Shown: positions 33,929-45,807, numbered from the stretch's first letter. The stretch: 64,000 nucleotides of DNA from Colius striatus (GCF_028858725.1 NC_084769.1:191001-255000); one strand, 5' to 3'. The notes: a model not told the origin generated them from the sequence alone. Made by a program: numbers and translations.

Positions 33929-36715
33929 AAACTCCACTTTTCATCTGAAAACTCCACCAAAACTGCATTTTTCATCTTAAAACCCCACCAAAACCCCACT
34001 TTTCCCCTTAAAACTCCACAAAAACTCATTTTCCTTTCAGTGGACCACCAAACCCTCTCTTTTTCCCTCAGAACCACAAGACACCCCGCTTTTGCCCCAA
34101 ATATCCACCAAACCCACACCTTACCACTCCAAAGTCCACAAAATCCCACATTTGCCCTTAAAAATACACCAAACCCACACTTTTAATCTAAAAACCCCAC
34201 CAAAACTCCACTTTTCCCCTCAAAGCTCCTCCAAAATCCCACTTGTTCCTCTTAAGTCCACCAAATCCCCACTTTTCTTCTCAAACCTCCACTTTTCCAC
34301 TTAAAACTCCACCAAAAAATCCATTTTCCCCCTCAGAATCCCATCAAAAATCCACTTTCGCCCTCAAAAACCCATTGAACAGCCAATTTTAACTCCAAGC
34401 TCCACCAAAACCCCACTTTTTCCCTCAACACTCCACCAAAACTTCACTTTCCCCCTCAAAGTTCCTCCTAATTCCCACTTGTTCCTCAGAAGTCCACAAA
34501 TCCCCCACTTTTGCCCTCAAAACTCTGCCAAAACCCAGTTTTCCTCTCAAGACTACACCACAATCCCACTTTCTACCCACAACACCATCATAACCCAATT
34601 CTTTCCTCTCAGAATCTCACCAAAACCCCACTTTTGCCCTCAACACTCCACCAGAACCTTACTTTTCCCCTTAAAACCCCACAAAAACTCATTTTCACCT
34701 CAGATCCACACCGAAAACCTACTTTTACTCTCAAAAATTCATCAAATCCCCACTTTTTCACTCCAAACTCCAGTAAAACCCACTGTTCTTCTCAACACTC
34801 CACAAAAAACCCCACTTTTCATCTGAAAACTCCACCAAAACTCCACTTTTCCCCTCAGAACCCCATCAAAAACCCAATTTCGCCCTCAAAACCCCACCGA
34901 ACCTCCACTTTTCCACTCCAGACTCCACCAAGCCTGCACTTTTCCCCTCAGAACCCCACCAATCTCCACTGTTCCCCCTCACCAGACAACCAACCCCACT
35001 CTTTTCTCCTTAAAGCTCTACAAAAAACCCATTTTCCCCTCAAAACCCCACCAAAACCCCGCTTTTACCCTCAAAAACCCACCAACCCCCCACTTTTTCA
35101 CTCCAAGCTCTACCAAAACCCCACTTTTTCCCTCAACACTCCACCAAAACTCCACTTTTCATCTGAAAACTCCACCAAAACTTCATTTATACCCTCAAAG
35201 CTCCTCCAAATTCCCACTTGTTCCTCAGAAGTCCACAAACCCTCCACTTCTGCCCTCAAAACTCTGCCAAAATCCATTTTTCCCCTCAGAACCACATCAA
35301 AAACTTACTTTTACCCTCAAAAATCCTCCAAATCGCCACTTGTTCACTCAGAACTCCACTAAAACCCCTTTTCTTCTCAACACTCCACAAAACCCCCACT
35401 TTTCCCCTCAGAGCTCCACTAAAATCGCACTTGTATCTCAGAAATCCACCAAACCCCTACTTTTCCCCTCAACACTCCACCAAAACCCCACTTTTCCCCT
35501 CCAAGCTCCTCCCAATTCCCACTTGTTCCTCAGAAATTCACAAACTCCCCTCTTTTCCTCTCAAAACTCCACCAAAACTCCACTTTTCCCCTCAGAACCC
35601 CATCAAAAACCCACTTTCGCCCTCAAAACCCCACCGAACCTCCACTTTTCAACTCCAGACTCCACCAAGCCCGCACTTTTCCCCTCAGAACCCCACCAAT
35701 CTCCACTGTTCCCCCTCACCAGACAACCAACCCCACTCTTTTCTCCTTAAAACTCCACCAAAACCCATTTTTCCCCTCAGAACCACACCAAAAACCTACT
35801 TTTACCCTCAAAAATCCACCAAATCGCCACTTTTTCACTCCAAACTCCACTAAAACCCCTTTTCCCCTCAACACTCCACCAAAACCCCCACTTTTTCATT
35901 CCAAACTCCAGTAAAACCCACTGTTCTTCTCAACACTCCACAAAAAAAACCCACTTTTCCCCTCAACACTCCACCAAAACCCCCACTTTTTCATTCCAAA
36001 CTCCAGTAAAACCCACTGTTCTTCTCAACACTCCACAAAAAAACCCCACTTTTCCCCTCAACACTCCACCAAAACTCCACTTTTCCCCTCAGAACCCCAT
36101 CAAAAACCCACTTTCGCCCTCAAAACCCCACCGAACCTCCACCTTTCCACTCCAGACTCCACCAAGCCCGCACTTTTCCCCTCAGAACCCCACAAATCTC
36201 CACTGTTCCCCCTCAGCAGACCACCAACCCCACTCTTTTCTCCTTAAAGCTCTACAAAAACCTTTATTCCCCTCAGAACCCCACAGTAAAACACTTTTCC
36301 CCTCAAAACCCCACCAAACCCCCACTTTTCCCCTCAAAACTCCAGTAAAACCCACTGTTGCCCTCAAAACTCTGCCCAAACCCATTTTTCCCCTCAGAAC
36401 CGCACCAAAAACTTACCTTTAGACTCAAAAATCCTCCAAATCGCCACTTGTTCACTCAGAACTCCACTAAAACCCCTTTTCTTCTCAACACTCCACAAAA
36501 CCCCCACTTTTCCCCTCAGAGCTCCACTCAAATCCCACTTGTATCTCAGAAATCCACCAAACCCCCACTTTTCCCCTCAACACTCCACCAAAACCCCACT
36601 TTTCCCCTCCAAGCTCCTCCCAATTCCCACTTGCTCCTCAGAAATTCACAAAACCCCTCACTTTTCCTCTCAAAACTCCACCTTTCCCCTCAGAACCCCA
36701 TTAAAACCCCACTTT
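33929..36715. repeat. A/C-rich minisatellite b
   Basis: About 2.8 kb of units with AAAACTCCACCAAAACCCCA and CTTTTCCCCTCAGAACCCC; the minus strand is G/T-rich. It starts at the same junction (GGGCAGCCAAAACTCC) as array c at 37659. Its order of variants matches array c with an offset of 3734 bp near the left and 3628 bp near the right. Confidence 0.93.
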
Positions 36716-36757
36716 GCCCCGCCGCCCCTCCCCATCCCCGCCCCCCGCAGCGGGCAC

Positions 36758-36841
36758 CTGGCCGGGCTTCCTCCGCTGCTCCCGGACAAAAGCCGCTTCC
36801 CAGCTCTTCAGCAGGGCCTTGACCTCCCGCTGCCGCTCCAT
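36758..36841 (-). CDS. RECQL4: RECQL4 exon 1 (copy b)
   Basis: RECQL4 is a RecQ-family helicase whose N-terminal Sld2-like region acts in replication initiation. The exon runs from ATG (36841-36839) to a CAG|GTGCCC donor. It encodes 28 residues, MERQREVKALLKSWEAAFVR then EQRRKPGQ. The start (MER.R.V...L..WE.AF.R...R.P.Q), the length of 28 codons and the donor phase match exon 1 of vertebrate RECQL4. It faces LRRC14 head-to-head, as in human. The next RECQL4 exon is not found to the left; the A/C-rich array, another promoter copy and the lectin exon lie there instead. Confidence 0.88.
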
Positions 36842-37160
36842 GGCGTGCGGAGCGGGGCCGTTCCCCGGCCCGGGGCGATCCGAGACCTCCCGGAGCCGCG
36901 CAGGGACCGCAGCGTCTGGGGCTCAGATCGAACTTCCCGCTGCCGCCGCCCTTCAGCCAATAAGAAGGGAGGAAGCGATGACAGACACGGCGGCAGCCAA
37001 TGGGCGGGCGAGGATGGCAGGCGGCACCTAGTAACGACGCCGGGCCCGCCTTCCGTGGTGAAACTCTCGCTCTGATTGGCGGAGGGGCGGTGCCGGGGTG
37101 CAGTGCCAATGCCTGGAAGCGCGGCCGTGAGGGGCCCGGCGGGAGCGGGGCGGCGGGCGG
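36842..37160. promoter_or_regulatory. RECQL4/LRRC14 bidirectional promoter, copy b
   Basis: Complete version between the RECQL4 ATG and the LRRC14 first-exon donor (GGGAG|GTGGGC). CCAAT boxes are at 36957-36961, 36997-37001, 37075-37079 (reverse) and 37106-37110. No TATA box is visible. The layout is that of a CpG-island bidirectional promoter; in human these two genes also share one. Confidence 0.8.
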
Positions 37161-37658
37161 GAGGTGGGCTGAGGGGTCCCCGGGGACTGGGGGGCGTGAG
37201 GGCAGCTGAGGGGTCCCCGGGGACTGGGGGCGGGAGGTGAGCTGAGGGGTCCCCGGGGACTGGGGGGCGTGAGGGCAGCTGAGGGGTCCCCGGGGACTGG
37301 GGGGCGTGAGGGCAGCTGAGGGGTCCCCGGGGACTGGGGGGCGTGAGGGCAGCTGAGGGGTCCCCGGGGACTGGGGGGCGTGAGGGCAGCTGAGGGGTCC
37401 CCGGGGATTGTGGGGGGTGAGGGCAGCTGAGGGGGGCCTCAGGGATTGGGGGGGCGTGAGGGCAGCTGAGGGGGGCCTCAGGGATTGGGGGGGCGTGAGG
37501 GCAGCTGAGGGGGATCCCGGGGATTGGGGGGGCGTGAGGGCAGCTGAGGGGGATCCCGGGGATTGGGGGGGGTGAGGGCAGCTGAGGGGGGCCTCAGGGA
37601 TTGGGGGGCGTGTGGGCAGCTGAAGGGGACCCCGGAGATTGGGGGGGCGTGAGGGCAG
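37161..37658. repeat. 37-bp G-rich minisatellite b (LRRC14 intron 1)
   Basis: Same unit family as 33508-33928, with about 13 copies. It ends at the same GGGCAGCC|AAAACTCC junction. Confidence 0.92.
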
Positions 37659-40343
37659 CCAAAACTCCACTTTTCATCTGAAAACTCCACCAAAACTGCA
37701 TTTTTCATCTTAAAACCCCACCAAAACCCCACTTTTCCCCTTAAAACTCCACAAAAACTCATTTTCCTTTCAGTGGACCACCAAACCCTCTCTTTTTCCC
37801 TCAGAACCACAAGACACCCCGCTTTTGCCCCAAATATCCACCAAACCCACACCTTACCACTCCAAAGTCCACAAAATCCCACATTTGCCCTTAAAAATAC
37901 ACCAAACCCACACTTTTAATCTAAAAACCCCACCAAAACTCCACTTTTCCCCTCAAAGCTCCTCCAAAATCCCACTTGTTCCTCTTAAGTCCACCAAATC
38001 CCCACTTTTCTTCTCAAACCTCCACTTTTCCACTTAAAACTCCACCAAAAAATCCATTTTCCCCCTCAGAATCCCATCAAAAATCCACTTTCGCCCTCAA
38101 AAACCCATTGAACAGCCAATTTTAACTCCAAGCTCCACCAAAACCCCACTTTTTCCCCTCAACACTCCACCAAAACTTCACTTTCCCCCTCAAAGTTCCT
38201 CCTAATTCCCACTTGTTCCTCAGAAGTCCACAAATCCCCCACTTTTGCCCTCAAAACTCTGCCAAAACCCAGTTTTCCTCTCAAGACTACACCACAATCC
38301 CACTTTCTCCCCACAACACCATCAAAACCCAATTCTTTCCTCTCAGAATCTCACCAAAACCCCACTTTTGCCCTCAACACTCCACCAGAACCTTACTTTT
38401 CCCCTTAAAACCCCACAAAAACTCATTTTCACCTCAGATCCACACCGAAAACCTACTTTTACTCTCAAAAATTCATCAAATCCCCACTTTTTCACTCCAA
38501 ACTCCAGTAAAACCCACTGTTCTTCTCAACACTCCACAAAAAACCCCACTTTTCATCTGAAAACTCCACCAAAACTCCACTTTTCCCCTCAGAACCCCAT
38601 CAAAAACCCAATTTCGCCCTCAAAACCCCACCGAACCTCCACTTTTCCACTCCAGACTCCACCAAGCCTGCACTTTTCCCCTCAGAACCCCACCAATCTC
38701 CACTGTTCCCCCTCACCAGACAACCAACCCCACTCTTTTCTCCTTAAAGCTCTACAAAAAACCCATTTTCCCCTCAAAACCCCACTTTTACCCTCAAAAA
38801 CCCACCAACCCCCCACTTTTTCACTCCAAGCTCTACCAAAACCCCACTTTTTCCCTCAACACTCCACCAAAACTCCACTTTTCATCTGAAAACTCCACCA
38901 AAACTTCATTTATACCCTCAAAGCTCCTCCAAATTCCCACTTGTTCCTCAGAAGTCCACAAACCCTCCACTTTTGCCCTCAAAACTCTGCCAAAATCCAT
39001 TTTTCCCCTCAGAACCACATCAAAAACTTACTTTTACCCTCAAAAATCCTCCAAATCGCCACTTGTTCACTCGGAACTCCACTAAAACCCCTTTTCTTCT
39101 CAACACTCCACAAAACCCCCACTTTTCCCCTCAGAGCTCCACTAAAATTGCACTTGTATCTCAGAAATCCACCAAACCCCCACTTTTCCCCTCAACACTC
39201 CACCAAAACCCCACTTTTCCCCTCCAAGCTCCTCCCAATTCCCACTTGTTCCTCAGAAATTCACAAACTCCCCTCTTTTCCTCTCAAAACTCCACCAAAA
39301 CTCCACTTTTCCCCTCAGAACCCCATCAAAAACCCACTTTCGCCCTCAAAACCCCACCGAACCTCCACTTTTCAACTCCAGACTCCACCAAGCCCGCACT
39401 TTTCCCCTCAGAACCCCACCAATCTCCACTGTTCCCCCTCACCAGACAACCAACCCCACTCTTTTCTCCTTAAAACTCCACCAAAACCCATTTTTCCCCT
39501 CAGAACCACACCAAAAACCTACTTTTACCCTCAAAAATCCACCAAATCGCCACTTTTTCACTCCAAACTCCACTAAAACCCCTTTTCCCCTCAACACTCC
39601 ACCAAAACCCTCACTTTTTCATTCCAAACTCCAGTAAAACCCACTGTTCTTCTCAACACTCCACAAAAAAAACCCACTTTTCCCCTCAACACTCCACCAA
39701 AACTCCACTTTTCCCCTCAGAACCCCATCAAAACCCCACTTTCACCCTCAAAACCCCACCGAACCTCCACCTTTCCACTCCAGACTCCACCAAGCCCGCA
39801 CTTTTCCCCTCAGAACCCCACCAATCTCCACTGTTCCCCCTCAGCAGACAACCAACCCCACTCTTTTCTCCTTAAAGCTCTACAAAAACCTTTATTCCCC
39901 TCAGAACCCCACAGTAAAACACTTTTCCCCTCAAAACTCCACCAAACCCCCACTTTTCCCCTCAAAACTCCAGTAAAACCCACTGTTGCCCTCAAAACTC
40001 TGCCCAAACCCATTTTTCCCCTCAGAACCGCACCAAAAACTTACCTTTAGACTCAAAAATCCTCCAAATCGCCACTTGTTCACTCAGAACTCCACTAAAA
40101 CCCCTTTTCTTCTCAACACTCCACAAAACCCCCACTTTTCCCCTCAGAGCTCCACTCAAATCCCACTTGTATCTCAGAAATCCACCAAACCCCCACTTTT
40201 CCCCTCAACGCTCCACCAAAACCCCACTTTTCCCCTCCAAGCTCCTCCCAATTCCCACTTGCTCCTCAGAAATTCACAAAACCCCTCACTTTTCCTCTCA
40301 AAACTCCACCTTTCCCCTCAGAACCCCATTAAAACCCCACTTT
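37659..40343. repeat. A/C-rich minisatellite c
   Basis: Near-copy of array b. Small deletions relative to b, for example within 39.66-39.72 kb, account for the offset falling from 3734 to 3628 bp. Confidence 0.93.
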
Positions 40344-40385
40344 GCCCCGCCGCCCCTCCCCATCCCCGCCCCCCGCAGCGGGCAC

Positions 40386-40469
40386 CTGGCCGGGCTTCCT
40401 CCGCTGCTCCCGGACAAAAGCCGCTTCCCAGCTCTTCAGCAGGGCCTTGACCTCCCGCTGCCGCTCCAT
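40386..40469 (-). CDS. RECQL4: RECQL4 exon 1 (copy c)
   Basis: The same 28 codons and donor as 36758-36841, with no difference seen in the coding part. Being nearest the second LRRC14 copy, this is the positionally natural RECQL4 start, but no second exon follows in the window. Confidence 0.88.
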
Positions 40470-40788
40470 GGCGTGCGGAGCGGGGCCGTTCCCCGGCCCG
40501 GGGCGATCCGAGACCTCCCGGAGCCGCGCAGGGACCGCAGCGTCTGGGGCTCAGATCGAACTTCCCGCTGCCGCCGCCCTTCAGCCAATAAGAAGGGAGG
40601 AAGCGATGACAGACACGGCGGCAGCCAATGGGCGGGCGAGGATGGCAGGCGGCACCTAGTAACGACGCCGGGCCCGCCTTCCGTGGTGAAACTCTCGCTC
40701 TGATTGGCGGAGGGGCGGTGCCGGGGTGCAGTGCCAATGCCTGGAAGCGCGGCCGTGAGGGGCCCGGCGGGAGCGGGGCGGCGGGCGG
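40470..40788. promoter_or_regulatory. RECQL4/LRRC14 bidirectional promoter, copy c
   Basis: It has the same four CCAAT boxes and CpG-rich backbone as copy b. It is the copy adjoining the G-rich intron 1 array and LRRC14 copy B. Confidence 0.8.
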
Positions 40789-41480
40789 GAGGTGGGCTGA
40801 GGGGTCCCCGGGGACTGGGGGGCGTGAGGGCAGCTGAGGGGTCCCCGGGGACTGGGGGCGTGAGGGCAGCTGAGGGGTCCCCGGGGACTGCGGGGCGTGA
40901 GGGCAGCTGAGGGGTCCCCGGGGACTGGGGGGCGTGAGGGCAGCTGAGGGGTCCCCCGGGATTGGGGGCGTGAGGGCAGCTGAGGGGTCCCCCGGGATTG
41001 GGGGGCGTGAGGGCAGCTGAGGGGTCCCCCGGGATTGTGGGGGGTGAGGGCAGCTGAGGGGGATCCCGGGGATTGGGGGCGTGAGGGCAGCTGAGGGGGA
41101 CCCCGGGGATTGGGGGGGGTGAGGGCAGCTGAGGGGTCCCCGGGGATTGGGGGGGCGTGATGGCAGCTGAGGGGGATCCCGGGGATTGGGGGGGCGTGAG
41201 GGGAGCTGAGGGGTCCCCGGGGACTGGGGGCGTGAGGGCAGCTGAGGGGGATCCCGGGGATTGGGGGGCGTGAGGGCAGCTGAGGGGGGCCTCGGGGATT
41301 GGGGGGCGTGAGGGCAGCTGAAGGGGTCCCCAGGGACTGGGGGATTGAGGGCAGATGAAGGGGACCCCGGGGATTGGGGGGGGTGAGGGCAGCTGAAGGG
41401 GACCCTGGGGATCGAGGGGGGGTGAGGGCAGCTGAGGGGGGTCGAGGGGTGTGAGGGCAGCACAGGGGGGCCCAGGGAGG
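40789..41480. repeat. 37-bp G-rich minisatellite c (LRRC14 intron 1)
   Basis: About 18 units of GTGAGGGCAGCTGAGGGG type, with CCCCGGGGACTGGGGG, CCCCCGGGATTGGGG and GATCCCGGGGATTGGGG variants. Unlike a and b it exits into unique sequence (CCCAGGGAGGGAAGG) rather than into another A/C array. Confidence 0.9.
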
Positions 41481-41569
41481 GAAGGGGGGTGTTGGAGATC
41501 CTGCTGTAGGCTTCCTTTATGGGGTGCTGGGGGTACCCCTCATTAAGAGGGGTCCTGCCCTGGAGTTCC

Positions 41570-43835
41570 CTATTGATGGGGAGCTGGGTTAGGAGTGCTA
41601 TGGGAGGTCCTATTGAGAGAGGGCTGGGTTAGGGGTACCCTATTGATGAGGTGCAGATCTAGGGGTGCTGTGGGGTGCCCTATTGATGGGGGGCTGGATT
41701 AGAGGTGCTATAGGATGCCCTATAGATAAAGAGCTGGGTTAGGGGTGCTCTAAGATGCCCTATTGATGGGGTCTGGGTTAGGGGTGCTCTAAGATGCCCT
41801 ATTGATGGGGTCTGGGTTAGGGGTGCTATAGGATGCCCTATTGATGGGGTCTGGGTTAGGGGTGCTCTAAGATGCCCTATTGATGGGGGCTGGGTTAGGG
41901 GTGCTATAGGATGCCCTATTGATGGGGGCTGGCTTAGGGGTGCTATAGGATGCCCTATAGATAGAGGGCTGGGTTAGGGGTGCTATAGGATGCCCTATTG
42001 ATGGGGTCTGGGTTAGGGGTGCTATAGGATGCCCTATTGATGGGGTCTGGGTTAGGGGTGCTCTAAGATGCCCTATTGATGGGGGCTGGATTAGGGGTGC
42101 TACAGGATGCCCTATTGATGGGGGCTGGCTTAGGGGTGCTATAGGATGCCCTATTGATGGGAGCTGGCTTAGGGGTGCTATAGGATGCCCTATTGATGGG
42201 GGCTGGCTTAGGGGTGCTATAGGATGCCCTATAGATAGAGGGCTGGGTTAGGGGTGCTATAGGATGCCCTATTGATGGGGTCTGGGTTAGGGGTGCTATA
42301 GGATGCCCTATTGATGGGAGCTGGCTTAGGGGTGCTATAGGATGCCCTATAGATAGAGGGCTGGGTTAGGGGTGCTATAGGATGCCCTATTGATGGGGTC
42401 TGGGTTAGGGGTGCTATAGGATGCCCTATTGATGGGGTCTGGGTTAGGGGTGCTCTAAGATGCCCTATTGATGGGGGCTGGGTTAGGGGTGCTACAGGAT
42501 GCCCTATTGATGGGGGCTGGGTTAGGGGTGCTATAGGATGCCCTATTGATGGGGGCTGGCTTAGGGGTGCTATAGGATGCCCTATTGATGGGGGCTGGGT
42601 TAGGGGTGCTATAGGATGCCCTATTGATGGGGGCTGGGTTAGGGGTGCTATAGGATGCCCTATTGATGGGGGCTGGCTTAGGGGTGCTATAGGATGCCCT
42701 ATTGATGGGGTCTGGGTTAGGGGTGCTATAGGATGCCCTATTGATGGGGTCTGGGTTAGGGGTGCTATAGGATGCCCTATTGATGGGGGCTGGCTTAGGG
42801 GTGCTATAAGATGCCCTATTGATGGGGGCTGGCTTAGGGGTGCTATAGGATGCCCTATTGATGGGGGCTGGGTTAGGGGTGCTATAGGATGCCCTATTGA
42901 TGGGGGCTGGGTTAGGGGTGCTATAGGATGCCCTATTGATGGGGGCTGGCTTAGGGGTGCTATAGGATGCCCTATTGATGGGGGCTGGGTTACGGGTGCT
43001 ATAGGATGCCCTATTGATGGGGGCTGGCTTAGGGGTGCTCTAAGATGCCCTATTGATGGGGGCTGGATTAGGGGTGCTACAGGATGCCCTATTGATGGGG
43101 GCTGGGTTAGGGGTGCTCTAAGATGCCCTATTGATGGGGGCTGGATTAGGGGTGCTACAGGATGCCCTATTGATGGGGGCTGGCTTAGGGGTGCTATAGG
43201 ATGCCCTATTGATGGGAGCTGGCTTAGGGGTGCTATAGGATGCCCTATTGATGGGGGCTGGCTTAGGGGTGCTATAGGATGCCCTATAGATAGAGGGCTG
43301 GGTTAGGGGTGCTATAGGATGCCCTATTGATGGGGTCTGGGTTAGGGGTGCTATAGGATGCCCTATTGATGGGAGCTGGCTTAGGGGTGCTATAGGATGC
43401 CCTATAGATAGAGGGCTGGGTTAGGGGTGCTATAGGATGCCCTATTGATGGGGTCTGGGTTAGGGGTGCTATAGGATGCCCTATTGATGGGGGCTGGGTT
43501 AGGGGTGCTCTAAGATGCCCTATTGATGGGGGCTGGGTTAGGGGTGCTACAGGATGCCCTATTGATGGGGGCTGGGTTAGGGGTGCTATAGGATGCCCTA
43601 TTGATGGGGGCTGGCTTAGGGGTGCTATAGGATGCCCTATTGATGGGGGCTGGCTTAGGGGTGCTATAGGATGCCCTATTGATGGGGGCTGGGTTAGGGG
43701 TGCTATAGGATGCCCTATTGATGGGGGCTGGCTTAGGGGTGCTATAGGATGCCCTATTGATGGGGGCTGGCTTAGGGGTGCTATAGGATGCCCTATTGAT
43801 GGGGGCTGGCTTAGGGGTGCCCTATTGCTACGTGC
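41570..43835. repeat. 39-bp telomere-like-core minisatellite (full array)
   Basis: About 57 copies of the unit seen at 1-139. Variants alternate GGGTTAGGGG, GGCTTAGGGG and GGATTAGGGG at the core, GGTGCTATAGGATG or GGTGCTCTAAGATG after it, and some units have CTATAGATAGAGGGCTG. It abuts LRRC14 coding sequence at 43.83 kb, where the N-terminal coding part should be. Confidence 0.95.
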
Positions 43836-43838
43836 CTA

Positions 43839-44213
43839 TTGCTGCGCGCCGCCCTCTGCTCGCCCTGCGCCCCCCTGCGCCTGCTCTGCCGCGACTTCCA
43901 CGCCGAGGAGCTCTCCGTCTCCACCGTCGTCTCCCTGCTGGACTCCCTGGAGCCTGCCGCCGTCCGCAGAGTTGTTTCACGCTTCAACAACCTGGGGCTG
44001 GCGGGGCTGTGCGCAGTGCTGCCTCACCTCGGCCGCTTCCCCGCGCTGCGCAGCCTCAAGCTGCCCTACAGCAACGTGGACATGTGCCACCCGGCCCCCG
44101 GGCACGGACGCCGGCATCCGCTGCTTGGCCGCTCACCTCCGGGCCCTGCCTGCCCTCAAGGAACTCGATTTGTACTCCTCCAGGCTTTCTGGGAGACTCA
44201 GGCAGCTCCTGGG
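43839..44213 (+). pseudogene. LRRC14: LRRC14 copy B, internal LRR exon, truncated and frameshifted
   Basis: It has the same truncation point, frame break and donor as copy A. I count six base differences from copy A over about 390 bp. Five are CpG-to-TpG/CpA changes in this copy (at CTACGTGCC, CCCTCTGCTCG and three in GACATGTGCCACC), and one is a transversion. The frame break lies next to the cluster of four changes. The identity evidence is as for copy A (RFNNLGLAGL, LPHLGRFPAL). Confidence 0.85.
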
Positions 44214-45192
44214 GTAAGCTGCCCGCTGGGGGAGGGACTCCAAAACCTTCACACGCTGCAGCGGGAGGGAATGTGTGTGTGTGGGGGGGGGTGGCATTGG
44301 GGTATCACCCACACCCTGTGGGGGCAGATTTAAGAGGGGCTGGAGTCCAACAGTAGCTCTGCACTACCTCAGGGGTTGGTCTCAGGGGGTTTTGGGGAGA
44401 GGGTTTGGAAGGTTTGGCATTTGCCCTGTGAGCAAAGATTTAAGAGGGGATGGAGTCCCACAGCAGCTGTGCCTCAGCTCAGGGGGCTGGTCTCAGGGGG
44501 TTTTGGGGGGAAGGTTTGGCATTTGCCCCGTGGGCAAAGATTTAAGAGGAGATGGGAGTCCCACAGCAGCTGTGCCTCACCTCAGGGGGCTGGTCTCAGG
44601 GGGTTTTGGGGGGGCTCAGGGTGTTTTGGGGGGAAGGTTTGGAAGGTTTGGCATTTGCCCCTTGGGCAAAGATTTAAGAGGGGATGGAGTCCCACAGCAG
44701 CTCTGCCTCGGCTCAGGGGAGGCATAAAAGAGGGGTTTGGGGTGCCTGAAGATGTTTTGGGCAGCCTCTGGGTGTTTTGGGGTTGGGGTTTGGCATTGGG
44801 GAACTGTCTACACCCTGTGGGCAAAGATTTAAGAGGGGATGGAGTCCCACAGCAGCTCTGCCTTGGCTCAGGGGGTTTTAGGGGAGTTGCCCAGTTTGGC
44901 ACTGTGCAACTGTCTACACTTATGAGGAGATGGAGTCCCAGAGCAGCTCTGCCCCAGCTCAGGGGTCTGGTCTCAGGAGGTTTGGGGATACCTCACGGGG
45001 GTTGGGGGAGACTTTGAGGGAGCTGAGGGATTTTGGGGGATCCTGGGGGTGGAATTTGGGCAGCCTCAGGGTTTTAGGGGTCTGTGGCTGGTTTGGGGAG
45101 GGCCTCAGGGGATTTGGAGGTGGGGGAGCCTCGTGGTGGTTTGGGGGTGCTTTGGGGGTTCCCCACTCTGCCACCCCACCCTGTCCTCCCAG
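44214..45192 (+). repeat. LRRC14 copy B intron with tandem units
   Basis: Same as the copy A intron plus one extra unit of about 103 bp near 44.50-44.60 kb (GGCATTTGCCCCGTGGGC, GATTTAAGAGGAGATGGG). Confidence 0.8.
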
Positions 45193-45724
45193 CGAGCTGC
45201 AGACTCCCCTGGAGAGTCTGGCGCTGGCCTTCTGCTGCCTGCTCCCCTCCGACCTCATCTTCCTGTCCTCGAGCCTCCACGCGCCCTCCCTGCTCCAGCT
45301 GGACCTGAGCGGCCACAACCTCACGTCCCCCAGCCTCCTGCAACCCTTGCGGACGCTGCTGGAAGCCGCTTCGTGCTCGCTGCTGCAGCTGGAGCTGCTG
45401 GAGTGTCAGCTGGGGGACACGGAGCTGGAGCTGCTGCTGCCGGCGCTGCGCCGCTGCCGCCGCCTGCGCTGCCTCGGTCTCCTCGGCACCCCCCTGAGCG
45501 CGGCGGCGCTGGGCGGCCTGGCCCGGCCCTGCGCGGCCCTGCCCGACCTGCGCCTCGTGGGCTACTCGCAGCCGCCGCGGGGCTCCGGCCACCACACCCC
45601 CACGCAGGGGGAGGAGGGTTTCCCGGCGGAGCTGTGCCGGCTGCTGGCGAGCGCGGGTAGAGCAGACGCCGTGTGGGCGACCAGCCTCCAGCGCTACGGA
45701 GCCATCGACTACTTCAGCTTGTAG
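45193..45724 (+). CDS. LRRC14: LRRC14 copy B, last coding exon
   Basis: I see no base difference from copy A (1413-1944). It has the same acceptor, LRR segments, IDYFSL terminus and TAG stop. The contrast with the CpG-decayed upstream exon is notable. Confidence 0.92.
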
Positions 45725-45801
45725 CATCCCCCCCCCAGGGAAGCTTCACCTCGGGGCGCTGTGCCGGGCTCTGGGCTGTGCCACTCGGTTATGGTGAGTT
45801 C

Positions 45802-45807
45802 ATTAAA
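45802..45807 (+). promoter_or_regulatory. poly(A) signal ATTAAA for LRRC14 copy B
   Basis: Same position relative to the stop codon as in copy A. Confidence 0.65.

Noticed and set aside
32501-40450. Lys/Pro-rich open frames (TPPKLHFSPQNP type)
   Set aside because: Translations of the A/C-rich minisatellite; the opposite strand gives equally long frames.
41570-43835. True telomeric (TTAGGG)n array
   Set aside because: Only one TTAGGG-like core per 39-bp unit, with frequent variants. It is a minisatellite, not telomere repeat.
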